A stretch of DNA of 64,000 nt, from contig OX392529.1 in NCBI GenBank assembly GCA_947623455.1, positions 62,929,686-62,993,685 of the forward strand. The letters are read 5' to 3'. The notes beneath the pieces are model-generated. The model saw nothing but the letters and a program-made list of their open reading frames with translations, was not told the origin of the DNA and did not search any database. Each line of letters starts with the position of its first letter. Positions within the stretch are counted from its first letter, which is position 1. The position numbers were made by a program, and so were the translations under genes. The stretch comes from Mimachlamys varia. Taxonomy: Eukaryota > Mollusca > Bivalvia > Pectinida > Pectinidae. Of this stretch, positions 12,401 to 23,365 are shown piece after piece.

Positions 12401-15400
12401 AATCCCATGTTCTTTGTCCCAGACCAACATGTTAATATAAAATTTTCCTTCCCAAGATATGACAGAAGTGCACATGTATGGCTCTGCCAGTAGTAGACTG
12501 TTAGAACCAGTCTATTCCCTATCTTACTAGAGCGCTGTGTAACAGTGAATGTAATGCTCCTGTAGCATCCTCTACTTATACGACATAAGAGAGCCGTTGG
12601 CCCTAAAATTCTCAACAAAATTAAGTCACTGAGACGGAGCGAACAACCTTTATAAGAGAGACAGCAATGGCGTCCTTTTTCACATTTCCCTTAAGCTGGT
12701 TACACACTCCCTTGACAAACTGATGTGGCAGGACAAAAATAAAGATATCAGCTCCTTCACCGGTTTCTTTGACATCTGGTACAGCAAGCTAGAAATATAA
12801 ATCCACAACATAAAAACATTACCAGTAAAAACATCATTGTAACATGTATCTCAGGAAATAGGTTAAATCAAACAAAACTGTCTTGTGTTTCCACACTAGA
12901 CCTACGGCAATGATAAACTTTTCACTGTTAAGTCAATACTCTTGCTTCATATTCGTGCAGTACAATTTTTTTCTAAAAGGAAAATAACTGCCTACCTACC
13001 GATGGCATATTTTTTGTCTGAGGATGTTTGCAGAAACACTAACAAATTTGTTTTTGACCTTACGGTAAATCAGGATATTTACAAAGCTCATGATAATCAT
13101 TTCAAGAAAGACATTTTGAATTTCGATATTGCACATATAATATATATAAAACTTATAAAACTATGTAAAAATTGTACATAGGATTTAGGTCTCCTTCTAG
13201 CTTCTACTTAGAGGGAATTTCCCTTTAGTTCAGTGGTAGAGCATCCAAATAGGAACCCAGAGATTGAGGGTTTGACCCCTGGGGAAAGCACTGTCACATT
13301 CTCTTTCCTGTTACAAATGGTGTCTGTGGCCCTGTGGTGTCAGTGGAATTAGAACCTGGGTTGTGGTGTTCAGGGGCGAACACATTTAAAAGGGTGGAGT
13401 AGTGTGGCAGATTTTAATTGTACATAGGATTTAAGTTGTCTTCTAGCTTTGAGCTAGAATGAATTTCCCTTTATCTCAGAGGTAGAGCGTCAGATTAGGA
13501 AGCAGGAAATTGAGGGGTTTGATCACAAGTGGAAGCACATATTATCTTTCCTGTTAGATAACTAAAGCAGTAAAGATGAGAACGGGAAAAACAATACATG
13601 TACTAAACCAAACGAGTCGTAGTTTTTAGTAGTAGGTAAATATAGTTAAATCCAATTGATGTTAAGGAAAACACAATCCATGTAACGGTGAATGTACAAA
13701 GATTGAAACAGAATGGTTGAAAACTGTGGGAGGAGATCTCTGGACAAGATTTAGATTGTGAAAAATGTAAGGGGCAGTAACTCTTCAAAATATAGTTGAA
13801 TTGAATTAATGTTCCGGACAACACAACTTCACATGTCATCATAGTGAATAAATGTACAAAGTTGGAAAGAGATAAGTTGAAAACTGTGGAATAAGATCCC
13901 CACACAAGATTTAGATAGTGAAATATGTAAGGGGGCAAAAACAAATATTCTGGAAAACATTAGTTTAGATGTCTGGTAAAGTTTTACAACAGACGGGCGG
14001 ATGGACAAGTTCATACCATCAAATATTCCAGCATTTGACACTGGCCTAAAAACAAGTATGTATAAGGTTAAAACTGTGGTGTCAGACTAGGTAACAGCCA
14101 TAACAAGGCTTGAGTAAATTATGTTATAATGCGCAGTAAAATGAGGTTAGCTGAAGACAGTTCAGGACTAATAGTATTTCAAGGGAAAAGTTGATAGCTG
14201 GATGGCCTAGTTTATATAGATGATGGATGGAGGCGGTGAACAACGCCCCAGACTGTTCACAGGCCCTTTGCACCACTTCCAGGTGACCTAAATTAATTAT
14301 CACTCACCACATTGGTGGGCAATTGATGTCCTGGCAGGTACTTGACATTTTCATGGTCCTGGTTGATGATTTCAGTAAGTTTCCTATCTTTTATCATCTC
14401 CTCAAACACCCACATACGAACTTCAGTGTCAAATTTCTCTGGCATTGCCAGAGCATTGTTTCCAACTATCTTGGCTATTGCTGAACCCCTGCAAGCATCA
14501 ATGGAAAAACTCTAATAATCCAGATGAGGGATAATAACATATATTTTGCATAAAATTAAGAAGGTGTCAATAATGAATGCATTTTAAATCAAACTTTCTG
14601 AAACACTACTTCTATTATAATTACACAAGAGTTACATTAATGATGTATATTTTTAAAGGTATGCTGTTGGTAATACAGCAGCTTTGAATTTGAGATCTGC
14701 AAAGCTGTTAATTAAGGCTGTGCTCACTCTAGTCTGAAAAAATGTTTTAGTAAAAGTCACTAAAGACCACTTTTCCTTTTTAGCAAATAAGAATTTCCTT
14801 TAGCAACTTTTACTCATTAGTAGAGTCAAAATTCAAGTGTTAATATTAATAATAATTCAAGGTTCTCAACTCCCTTGGGAGCATACAACTGGTGCTGCCA
14901 TCTCGGCGCTCACAGCAAGCAGTCTACAATTTCTAGCACTGCCCAACCATGTACTCATTTACAGCTGAGTAGACTGGAACAAGCAGAGTAAAGTATCTTG
15001 CTCAAGGATACAACACCAGCGCCGTGACCGGGACTTGAACTCGAAATTTTGTTCACTTATAGAAAATTATTTCGTGTTTAATCTCATAATATTTTCACTG
15101 TTTTCTGTTGTATATGACCTGGGAAATCATGATTTATTTGCAACATCCAAAGAGACACCATTTTTACGTTATTTTGGTAGCGTTAATAAAGAGAAATTGC
15201 GCCATAGGGAAATTAGCAGTGTAGATAATTTCGTATTGCTCCATAAATACACTGCAGAAAAATTAAACAAATATTATGAAAAGAAATTAAATCATGGTTA
15301 TATACCTATGCAAAATGACCAAGTATTGTAAAAATCTGTCCATAAACAAAGTCAAGAAAATTCTTTGAAAAAAAAACTAACTGACTCTCTGTATACAAAT

Positions 15401-17718
15401 GTATGTGGGCTGGAGGCATATTGGAGGGGTTTTTTTGTACAATAGTGCAGATGATGCTGACTAACTGTAAACAAATATGAAAAAAATCCTCAGTCATAAT
15501 GTACTGACAATGTATCTATGTGTTACATCATAACAGACTTCTGTTTACAGCACCTCTGAACTTTCCAACAGCAAATGTTGTCGGTAAATTCCACATTTTT
15601 ATATATACCAGTAGTATTTTTGCTTTGGCCCCACACAAGATATAATACATATATCTGTCAAAATGTGTAATTTTAGTGTCAGGGCCAGAGGAAGCACAGG
15701 ATAGAAAATCACAAGACATGAAAATAAACGCCATGTTTCCAGCTCTCGAAAAAAAAGAGAAACAAGCATCACAATCACATTTCCAGTGACTGAAGCAGAT
15801 GGTGCATATACCGTATGAACAGTACTGTGCCAATAGTATTTGGTGAGGTCACGTCATATTTTTTACTATATATTTCATGCATTGTGACAAATTTTTAATG
15901 GTGTTTTATATGACTTTCTTTTTCAAAGGAATTGTTTGAAATTTCACATGCAAGTAAAAAATTATTTGCCGATTCCTTCCGACAAAATTTGTATAATTTT
16001 CCGTAGCCAAATTCAAAAGATATAAACAAGGTACAGTTTATTGTTTAAGCAACAATATTATTATGTAAGAATAATCATAGTTGCTTGAATTTCTGTCAGT
16101 ATATAAAAATGTTTATATATATGGAGTCACGACCCATTACAGTATGTAATGGAAGTATTCCAACGTTATTTCTCAACTATTTGTAAACAATGCACATAAC
16201 TTACTTGTTGTGAGGCTGTCGTGCAATTCTAAGACTAAACACTGACATTTCTGATAAATTGAGATATTAATCCACCACTTCATGCTAGTTTCGTTTCATC
16301 TAACGATAAATTCTCCGTCGCATAGACGTTTTTTTATGACGAGCGTACCGGCAACTTTTTAAGCAAGCCGCCATGGCCTGTATATATGTGACGTCACATT
16401 CTGAACAATTCAGTGCAGGGAGAAACATTAGGAATTCCTCAGAATTTTTCAAATTTTCCCAGAGAGTTAGAGCTATCTCCCTTATCTATGTAAATTTCAA
16501 CATTTATAAGGAAATTTCTTCGTCTTTAAAAAAAATGCAATTTACGTTCCACGTGCTCGTCTATAATTTGATGGACTCAACAATCGTCAGCATGTATTTT
16601 ATTTGAATAAAAAACATTATTTATTCTTTTGTATTCCATGCGGCTTCCACAAAAACATTGGTATTGTTTCGATATACATTGAATGTAGGTCAAACATTAC
16701 ATATATACCCCCTGTTTTCGCTGGGTGTAAATATGGCGCATGATCTTATGCAGTACGTTGATGTTTCATGTAAGTCATTCTAAGGAGGCTCAGAAGAGCA
16801 AAAAAACAACCAATTATCAGCGACAAGAAGGGAACACAGTAAAGGTTTACAATTGCCAATGTCAATTAATTTCATTTTTATTTTAACTTTGAACAATATG
16901 ATAACAGCAAACACTTTAACAAGTGTGAAGGGGTGTGTTATTTTAACTTTTTTTTGGTGCACACAGGACAAAGAAAGTCTTAATTTTCCGATAAACTTTC
17001 AAATGTTGTGCAAAATTTCAAATGCACCCACTTAGGTCAATCATGTTTTTCAAACTTTTGACAGATGACCAGATATAACCCATGTGCAAGATCAGGTCCC
17101 TTTCCTGTACGTACAGTATAGTAATTTAAAAAATGATGTGACTGAATACTTATCTTTTAATACTGTAGATTTACATTTGTCAGTATTACTACCTTTGAAC
17201 AAAAACAGTATGTTTTCACCTCAATCAGGTTTCATCTCTGCAAGACAAAGATAATGTTTCCCCAGCAATAATTGTGATAAAAAATATATACTGTTTCACA
17301 TTACTGTCATTAGTGAAATTGTCCCAGGTCACAGGTGTGACAGCTGACAGCGACTACGTATACGTGCTCCATAACCATTCTGCTCTAGTTATCATGTCAT
17401 CTTCACTGGCCCATAACATTGTAGGCCAGAGCAAGACAACGAGATATATAGGTTGACATTAATATCGGTGAAAAAAAACCCGCTACGTACACCTACTGCA
17501 GACAACAGTACATGTACATGCTAGTCTACCGAACTACTGCAGTCGGCCCAACAAGGTAACGAAGGTTGTGTTGGACTTTTATTGCCTACAGATTCGAAAC
17601 CATAGCAAAGCAAATGAAGAACAGTGTACATAAACAATGTGTCTGCTATGCGTACTATACAACATACATACCAATTGCCCGATCCAATAATGCATATCTT
17701 CTTTTTAGTGGATGCCAT
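3417..17718 (-). CDS. GPD1: Glycerol-3-phosphate dehydrogenase [NAD+], cytoplasmic (9 exons, complete)
   Basis: Interconverts dihydroxyacetone phosphate and sn-glycerol 3-phosphate with NADH/NAD+ in the cytosol, linking glycolysis to lipid synthesis and the glycerol-phosphate shuttle. Coding exons in order of translation: 17672-17718, 14308-14488, 12648-12788, 10579-10720, 9187-9299, 7932-8052, 6704-6813, 5911-6017, 3417-3513. They sum to 1059 nt, i.e. 352 aa plus TAG; vertebrate GPD1 is about 349 aa. All junctions are GT-AG and in phase. Visible landmarks: the Rossmann dinucleotide loop GSGNWGSA near residues 12-19, VLPHQF near 105, SLIKG (K123), [11 protein letters not shown] near 143-153, EVCGALKN with the probable catalytic lysine K208, [18 protein letters not shown], and the substrate-binding TTCYGGRNR (R272, N273). 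The C-terminus NHPEHM matches the family end. The start is the only Met before the Rossmann strand. The introns are full of repeats and mobile elements, but the coding sequence is intact. Confidence 0.97.
4040..5090. repeat. Tandem array of ~62-bp units derived from a tRNA-like SINE head
   Basis: About 16-17 copies of a ~62-bp unit in GPD1 intron 8. Read on the minus strand, the first copy contains gtggctgagtggttaaggtg, which matches the tRNA D-arm / Pol III A-box pattern (tRNA-Ser-like), followed by tctgacattctgctaccact. Copies differ by a few substitutions and short indels. No matching B box is repeated. Confidence 0.9.
5095..5815. repeat. Modular dispersed element: ~125-bp core repeats plus GACGGACA tail
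   Basis: Four diverged copies of a core (gaattacctctatttcc...ttgggcc...ccccttaggggtcag...catgcaaaatctgttccccttc) are followed by gacggatgacagacggacag and a terminal motif, gctcactggcccctagggcc-aggtgagct. Similar architecture occurs at 13.6, 22.9 and 33.5 kb. It resembles the Pearl-type and Helentron-associated elements described in bivalves, by layout only. Confidence 0.75.
6405..6548. repeat. Short minisatellite, ~22-30-bp units
   Basis: About five copies of acatcagacagtaccttgat, with or without aaaagatcac, in GPD1 intron 7 between exons 8 and 7. Confidence 0.9.
6824..7320. repeat. 31-bp minisatellite abutting the GPD1 exon 7 acceptor
   Basis: About 16 copies of a 31-bp unit (acaccacaaacagttacggg plus tgttatctaac) start about 11 bp from the acceptor of the exon at 6704-6813. 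The block 7020-7225 is homogenised to gggcgtt and its flanks to gggtgtt, so copies have spread locally. On the transcribed strand the unit contains cgtaac, which could act as a branch point. Confidence 0.95.
7334..7655. mobile_element. MITE-like element with ~40-bp terminal inverted repeats
   Basis: The left end (tgtgtcccgtgggctagaag...taatctcgttctc) and the right end (aaacgagattttccctctat-tctagggacaca) are imperfect inverted repeats about 320 bp apart in GPD1 intron 6. No clear target-site duplication is visible. A 67-aa ORF inside has no recognisable function. Confidence 0.7.
8125..8609. mobile_element. Non-autonomous TIR element in GPD1 intron 5
   Basis: The left end (tacctatttgaccgggaata-agcccccaccccc) is an imperfect inverted repeat of the right end (gagggggcttattcccggta-aaatacggta). 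Internal copies of gggggcttattc add sub-terminal repeats. Length is about 485 bp. Short ORFs inside show no transposase features. Confidence 0.7.
9818..10380. mobile_element. Foldback MITE with ~85-bp TIRs and a 9-bp target-site duplication
   Basis: The ends, caatctgattaaaatacgga on the left and its near-perfect complement on the right, extend as inverted repeats for about 85 bp (9818-9905 and 10295-10380). Weaker inverted pairing continues inward (aaaaatggcgg at 9972 against ccgccattttt at 10164). It is flanked by identical 9-bp gtatttcga at 9809-9817 and 10381-10389. Long TIRs with a 9-bp duplication fit a Mutator-like (MULE) element. It has no coding capacity and lies in GPD1 intron 4. Confidence 0.92.
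10721..12647. other. GPD1 intron 3, no further feature
   Basis: AT-rich intronic DNA between exons 4 and 3. ORFs at 10812-11093 and 12391-12618 show no family features and are out of context. A (ggt)n-like run lies near 12346-12360. Confidence 0.5.
13168..13565 (+). mobile_element. tRNA-derived SINE, tandem dimer
   Basis: Two head-to-tail units each begin with attgtacataggattta. The first has a near-perfect tRNA A box (tagttcagtggtagagc, about 13228) and a B box (gagggtttgacccctgggga, about 13266), followed by a ~130-bp tail. The second (atctcagaggtagagcgtc, then gaggggtttgatca) is shorter. The same dimer recurs at 40.8 kb. It lies in GPD1 intron 2. Confidence 0.85.
13610..14010. repeat. Modular dispersed element, ~165-bp cores with a gacgggcgg tail
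   Basis: Two diverged modules (aatatagtt...aattgatgtt...acacaa...catgta...gtgaatgtacaaag...ttgaaaactgtgg...agatc...caagatttagat) are followed by acagacgggcggatggacaa. The layout is the same as at 5.1-5.8 kb but with different core sequence. Confidence 0.7.
14855..15045 (-). mobile_element. SINE copy with a conserved central domain (minus strand)
   Basis: On the minus strand: a B-box-like gagttcaagtcccggtcacg, then ccttgagcaagatactttac, then tccagtctactcagctgtaa-atgagtac. The ccttgggcaagatactt...cagctg...atgggtac block is a conserved SINE central domain found widely in marine animals (known family feature). The A-box part is truncated or lost. Confidence 0.75.
15046..17671. other. Rest of GPD1 intron 1, no gene seen
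   Basis: AT-rich. It contains a plus-strand 98-codon ORF (15035-15331) of unknown origin and several shorter ORFs with no recognisable domain. The area around 16310-16400 is locally CpG-rich (catagacg...gacgagcgtaccgg...gacgtcac) without a supported gene. Confidence 0.4.
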
Positions 17719-17830
17719 CTCCTACTCTGTATTTGTTCTTGAAAGTTTCGTCTGCCTAAGTTTCACCGGTTGCACGCTACCGATGTAAGCGCTAATCTGA
17801 TTGGCCGTTTATAGGTCAATCGTAGAACGA
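17719..17830 (-). promoter_or_regulatory. Probable GPD1 core promoter with TATA-like and CCAAT motifs
   Basis: Read on the minus strand, an inverted CCAAT box (attgg on plus, 17800-17804) is followed closely by TATAAA (tttata on plus, 17808-17813), about 90 nt before the ATG at 17718. A start site roughly 25-30 nt further on would leave a 5' UTR of about 60 nt. The motifs are seen in the sequence; their use as a promoter is inferred from position. Confidence 0.45.
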
Positions 17831-18320
17831 ACTAGCTCTAGGCCTACCGGAAGCTTAGTTGCGTATTTCAAGTAAGTAGGCGAACACTTAAAAAATATTT
17901 TCACAAAGTTTAGTTGAGATATTTGAATAAAGTTATCATATATTTATCGTATGATTTTTGAAAGATTTGTATAAGAAAGCGCATATTACGATACACTAAA
18001 AGTCTAAAACAGGAACGTATAATTATGTGTCTGACTAAAATGACAGGTATAATCCCGAGTCATACACTTTTCCGAAAGACATTCGAATGTTCCGAAAAGC
18101 CATAAAATATTGTTGTTGGGGTTAATTATTCGAACTACAGTTGGTTTTGTTGAAAGCTGAGTTAGTTGATTCAACATTATAAATCATATACCTCAATTAT
18201 CTTGCTGGTTGTTGGCATTTTTTCTTACATTTACTGTTTAAATCAGTTACAGTCCGGGGATCCCTGGTTTAACACACAGGGACCTGAGAATAAGTTACAG
18301 TCAGTGTTGTGCACAGGGAC

Positions 18321-18510
18321 CTGAGAATTTGTAACAGCTAGTTTTGGACCTAAACTAGGGTGTTTATATTAATTTTACACTTTGGAGGGGGGGGGGGGGT
18401 GTTAAGATCGAAAATTGATCTTAACCCCCAAAAGTGTAAAATTACTCCTAAACGCCCTAGTTTAGGTCCAACAAAACTAGCTGTAACAATTAATAATTCT
18501 GAGGTCTAAC
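18321..18510. mobile_element. Foldback element around a poly-G run
   Basis: The left arm (gtaacagctagttttggacc-taaactaggg) and the right arm (ccctagtttaggtccaacaa-aactagctgtaac) are inverted repeats. They surround ttaattttacactttgga, a run of about 14 G, and the complementary aaagtgtaaaatta. A partial second copy of the left end lies just upstream (cagggacctgagaataagtt). Confidence 0.75.
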
Positions 18511-18969
18511 AGATATAACCAAATATAGAATTCTTTAACATTTATGATGAAATTCAATTAAAATTACGTATCTCATCCTTATGTGTATTTGTGATAACAG
18601 GATTTAAGACATAATTTAAATCTGAAGAATAGCCACTTTCAACTCTTTCAAGACCTCTCTTTCTCAACTTTCTTCTAAAACAACCAATGATGAGTAATTT
18701 AGAACAGCTGACAGACTTTACATAATAATTTCTTTTCTTCTCTCCTGCTGTTTACTCCTAACAGGCTTTGTAGGAAGGGGATTCCCAATCACTTTGCCGT
18801 TAGGAGTCACTCTCTCTCTTTCTTTTCTTGCATCATTTGTAAACATATATATACATTGTATATCTAAGTAAATACTAAATAACTGAATTATTATGTAATA
18901 TGTAAGTCTGTCACTGAGCATAGCACAAACCCAATCCCGTTACAAGATCTTCAACTAGTTGAAGGTGGT

Positions 18970-20560
18970 AACTATATGGTAGAATGTAAGGTATAAAGGT
19001 ATAGGTCTTACTGTACAGGTAGGGGACGTGTAAAGATTGGGAAACCACCGAGGTGAGGTACATGTGATATAGGTCTTACTGAATAGGTAGGGGAGGTATA
19101 AAGATTGGGTAACCACAGAGGTAAGGTACATGTGATATTAGTCTTACTGACCAGGTAGGGGAGGTATAAAGATTGGGTAACCACCGAGGTGAGGTACATG
19201 TGATATAGGTCTTACTGGACAGGTAGAGGAGGTATAAAGATTGGGTAACCACCTACGCGAGGTACATGTGATATAGGTCTTACTGGACAGGTAGGGGAGG
19301 TATAAAGATTGGATAACCACCGAGGTGAGAAACATGTGATATATATAGGTTTTACTGGACAGGTAGTGGAGGTATAAAGATTGGGTAACCACCTACGCGA
19401 GGTACATTTGATATAGGTCTTACTGGACAGGTAGGGAAGGTATAAAGATTGGGTAACCACCTACGCGAGGTACATGTGATATAGGTCTTACTGGACAGGT
19501 AGATGAGGTATAAAGATTGGGTAACTACCGAGGTGAGGTACATGTTATATAGGTCTTACTGGACAAGTAGATGAGGTATAAAGATTGGGTAACCACCTAG
19601 GTGGGGTACATGTTATATAGGTCTTACTGGACAAGTAGATGAGGTATAAAGATTGGGTACCCACCGAAGTGAGGTACATGTTATATAGGTCTTACTGGAC
19701 AGGTAGGAGAGGTATAAAGATTGGGTAACCACCTAGGTGGGGTACATGTGATATAGGTCTTACTGGACAAGTAGATGAGGTATAAAGATTGGGTACCCAC
19801 CGAAGTGAGGTACATGTTATATAGGTCTTACTGGACAGGTAGGGGAGATATAAAGATTGGGTAACCACCTAGGTGGGGTACATGTGATATAGGTCTTACT
19901 GGACAAGTAGATGAGGTATAAAGATTGGGTACCCACCGAAGTGAGGTACATGTTATATAGGTCTTACTGGACAGGTAGGGGAGATATAAAGATTGGGTAA
20001 CCACCTAGGTGGGGTACATGTTATATAGGTCTTACTGAACAGGTAGGGGAGGTATAAAGATTGGGTACCCACCGAGGTGAGGTACATGTTATATAGGTCT
20101 TACTGAACAGGTAGGGGAGGTATAAAGATTGGGTACCCACCGAGGTGAGGTACATGTTATATAGGTCTTACTGGACAAGTAGATGAGGTATAAAGATTGG
20201 GTAACCACTGATGTGAGGTACATGCAATATACGTCTTAGAGGACAGGTAGATAGGTATAAAGATTGGGTAACCACTGAGGTGAGGTACAGGTATATGTAA
20301 TATGGGTCATACAGGACAGGTAGATGATGCATGAAGATTGGGTAACCACTGAGGTGAGGTACTGGTAATATAGGTCATACAGGACTGGTAGATGAGGTAT
20401 AAAGATTAGGTAACCACTGAGGTGAGGTACTGGTAATATAGGTCATACAGGACTGGTAGATGAGGTATAAAGATTAGGTAACCACTGATGTGAGGTACAT
20501 GCAATATAGGTCATACAGAACAGGTAGATGATGCATAAAGATTGGGTAACCACTGAAACG
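18970..20560. repeat. 68-bp minisatellite, ~23 copies
   Basis: The unit includes ggtcttactggacaggtagg, ggaggtataaagattgggta, accaccgaggtgaggtacat and gtgatata. Several sub-families alternate (gtagatgag and gtaggggag; accgaagtgag and acctaggtgggg), forming a two-unit higher-order pattern around 19.55-20.0 kb. The right end is more diverged. It lies between GPD1 and IGBP1. Confidence 0.97.
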
Positions 20561-20564
20561 GCTG

Positions 20565-21505
20565 AATCGGAACTGAGGGGTTGATAATGGCGTTGTTATG
20601 GTGTAGTTCAAAGCTTCCGTGTTTTATTATGATGCTTTTGATGACGAGGATAACTGCAGGTCAAATTTTCAAGTCAATTTTACCCGACTTTGTTCTGAAA
20701 GAATGAGCTTGCCGGGCCTGATCATGCCTTAGGTATAATCCTTTCAAGCTTCTTTTGCTTGGTAGATCTGACTTATCAGTAGACCTAACTTAAACGTGTT
20801 TATAGACATACTTAATTGTGCATTATTTCATCAAAACCAACAAGAGGTTTTGAATAGTATTTTCTATGTTGTGTATAGCTATACCTGTGTTATTGCCAGA
20901 GAAGTGTACCGTGAGTTTCCGACGATGTACCTGTGTGCATATCATATAAATATATATATCATTTATATAAATCTATGTTGTGCCTATCATCATTTTTGTG
21001 AGGTAATGGTAAATTTATGAGTGGAGAAGGCTATGATAAGTTGAAATAACTTGTTCAATGTTTATTGTCAAGACCTATACATATCACATCATCTAAAGTG
21101 TTGCTCCTTCGTGCAAAACGGAATAGGTCAAAACTTTGAATTGTAAGTGTACGGGGAGATTACTCTCTTGGTTTAATAGCAATTTTCAAAGCATTTTAGT
21201 AATATATTTGGTTGGTGGTCTCAAAATTAATAAAAATGACCCATGGACCCATGGCTACCTTCACAAGGGAAACCGCTCAACATTAAAACCATAAGAGAAG
21301 TGTGATCAAGCAAGGATAGGAAAGACATACACATATACATACGTAAAGTCTCTTTACACAATATAGTACTTGTCATAACCCATCGTTGGAAATCCACGAT
21401 ACACTTCTCTGGCGTTTGCATCCCGGATGCAAACGTCAGAGAATTGTACCTTGGGTTTCCGACGATGGTCATAACCAGACCCTGTCTAATCAAGAACTCT
21501 TTTTA
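20565..21505. other. Intergenic DNA, no gene seen
   Basis: AT-rich. A near-palindromic pair (tttccgacgatg near 20917, ggaaatccacgatacacttc near 21388, gggtttccgacgatgg near 21450) suggests a degraded repeat. No supported coding region. Confidence 0.4.
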
Positions 21506-21514
21506 TTTCGTTCT

Positions 21515-22770
21515 TACAATTTAGTCTGGCATTGCCCTCTTTAGTCTGACATTGCTCGCTTTAATCTGGTATTGCCCTCTTTAGTCTAGCATTGCCCTCT
21601 TTTGTCTGACATTGCCCTCTTTAGTCTGGCATTGTCCTTTTAGTCTGGTATTGCCCTCTTTAGTTGACATTGTCCTCTTTAGTCTGGCATTGTCCTCTTC
21701 AGTCCGGCATTGTCCTCTTTAGTCCGGCATTGTTCTCTTTAGTCTGACATTGCCCTCTTTAGTCCGGCATTGCCCTCTTTAGTCCGGCATTGTCCTCTTT
21801 AGTCCGGCATTGTCCTCTTTAGTCCGGCATTGTCCTCTTTAGTCTGGCATTGTCCTCTTTAGTCTGGCATTGCCCTCTTTAGTCTGGCATTGTCCTCCTT
21901 AGTCTGGCATTCCCCACTTTAGTGCGGCATTGCCCTCTTTAGTCTGGCATTGCCCTCTTTAGTCTGGCATTGCCCTGTTTAGTCTGACATTGCCCTGTTT
22001 AGTCTGGCATTGTTCTCTTTAATCTGGTATTGCCCTCTTTAGTCTGGCATTGCTCGTTTTAGTCTGACATTGCCCTCTTTAGTGCGGCATTGTCCTCTTT
22101 AGTCTGGCATTGCCCTCTTTAGTCTGGCATTGCCCTGTTTAGTCTGACATTGCCCTGTTTAGTCTGGCATTGTTCTCTTTAATCTGGTATTGCCCTCTTT
22201 AGTCTGGCATTGCTCGTTTTAGTCTGACATTGCCCTCTTTAGTCTGGCATTGTCCTCTTTAGTCTGGTATTGTCCTCTTTAGTCTGGCATTGTCCTCTTT
22301 AGTCTGAAATTGCCCTCTTTAGTCTGGCATTGCCCTCTTTAGTCTGACATTGCCCTCTTTAGTCTGACGTTGTTCTCTTTAGTCTGACATTGCCCTCTTT
22401 AGTCTGGCATTGACCTCTTTAGATCGGCATTGCCCCCTTTAATCTGGTATTGCCCTCTTTAGTCTGACATTGCCCTCTTTAGTTTGACATTGTTCTCTTT
22501 AGTCTGACATTGCCCTCTTTTGTCTGACATTGCTCGTTTTAGTCTGGTATTGCCCTCTTTAGTCTGGCATTGCCCTCTTTAGTCTGGCATTGACCAGTTT
22601 TGATCGGCATTGCCCCCTTTAATCTGGCATTGCCCTCTTTAGTCTGACATTGTTCTCTTTAGTCTGACATTGCCCTCTTTTGTCTGACATTGCTCGTTTT
22701 AATCTGGCATTGTCCTCTTTAATCTGGTATTGCCCTCTTTAGTCCGGCATTGACCTCTTTAGGATGACAT
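21515..22770. repeat. 20-bp minisatellite, ~62 copies
   Basis: The unit is tctttagtctggcattgccc, with frequent tgacat, tccggcat and attgtcctc variants. The register is almost constant for 1.2 kb, with a duplicated sub-block near 21960-22080 and 22130-22250. Confidence 0.97.
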
Positions 22771-22899
22771 GGCCCTCTCAACATATATCCTACATCTACA
22801 GACCGGATAACATTTAGATTTTTAACTGGTCATACAGGGAATGTATGTATTATGTACATAAAGTATGTTTACAGTTTTATCTGAAATCAAAGACAATCT

Positions 22900-23365
22900 G
22901 AATGTGAGTCACGGTCATTTCTTTTTGCAAACTTTTTTGGGCTTCATCCAAGAACCTTTCAGCCAAATATCATGTTTCTAGGCCTTTTGGTTAATCAGAA
23001 GAAGTCATTTAAAGGTTTGAACATATTTGACCCATGTGACCTTGAATATGAGTCAAGGTCATTTCTATTCACAAACTTTGTTCGGGTTCATCCAAGGAAG
23101 CTACCAGACAAACATAGGTCTTTATGTCTGACGGAATTTCAGAAGAAGTCGTTTGAAGGTTGTGATATATTAGACCCCCGCTACCTTGAAAGTAGGTCAG
23201 TGATTTTTTTCACAAACTTTGTTCAGCTCCTTCCAAGGAAGCTAACAGCCAAATTTCATGTCACTAGGCCTTTCAGTATTTCAGAAGAAGTTGATTAAAC
23301 ATAAATTTGACAAACGGACGACGGACGTTGCACCATTGCATAAGCTCATTGGCCATGCCAGGTGA
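22900..23365. repeat. Modular dispersed element, ~125-bp cores with a gacggacg tail
   Basis: Three diverged cores (ggtcatttct...caaactttgttc...catccaaggaagct...cagccaaa...catgt...aggccttt...cagaagaagtc) end in gacaaacggacgacggacgt and then taagctcattggccatgcca-ggtgagtta. The terminal motif matches the element at 5.8 kb. Confidence 0.75.

Noticed and set aside
19008..19543. Overlapping minus-strand ORFs rich in YLTSVVTQSLYL
   Set aside because: Frames of the 68-bp minisatellite; no gene.
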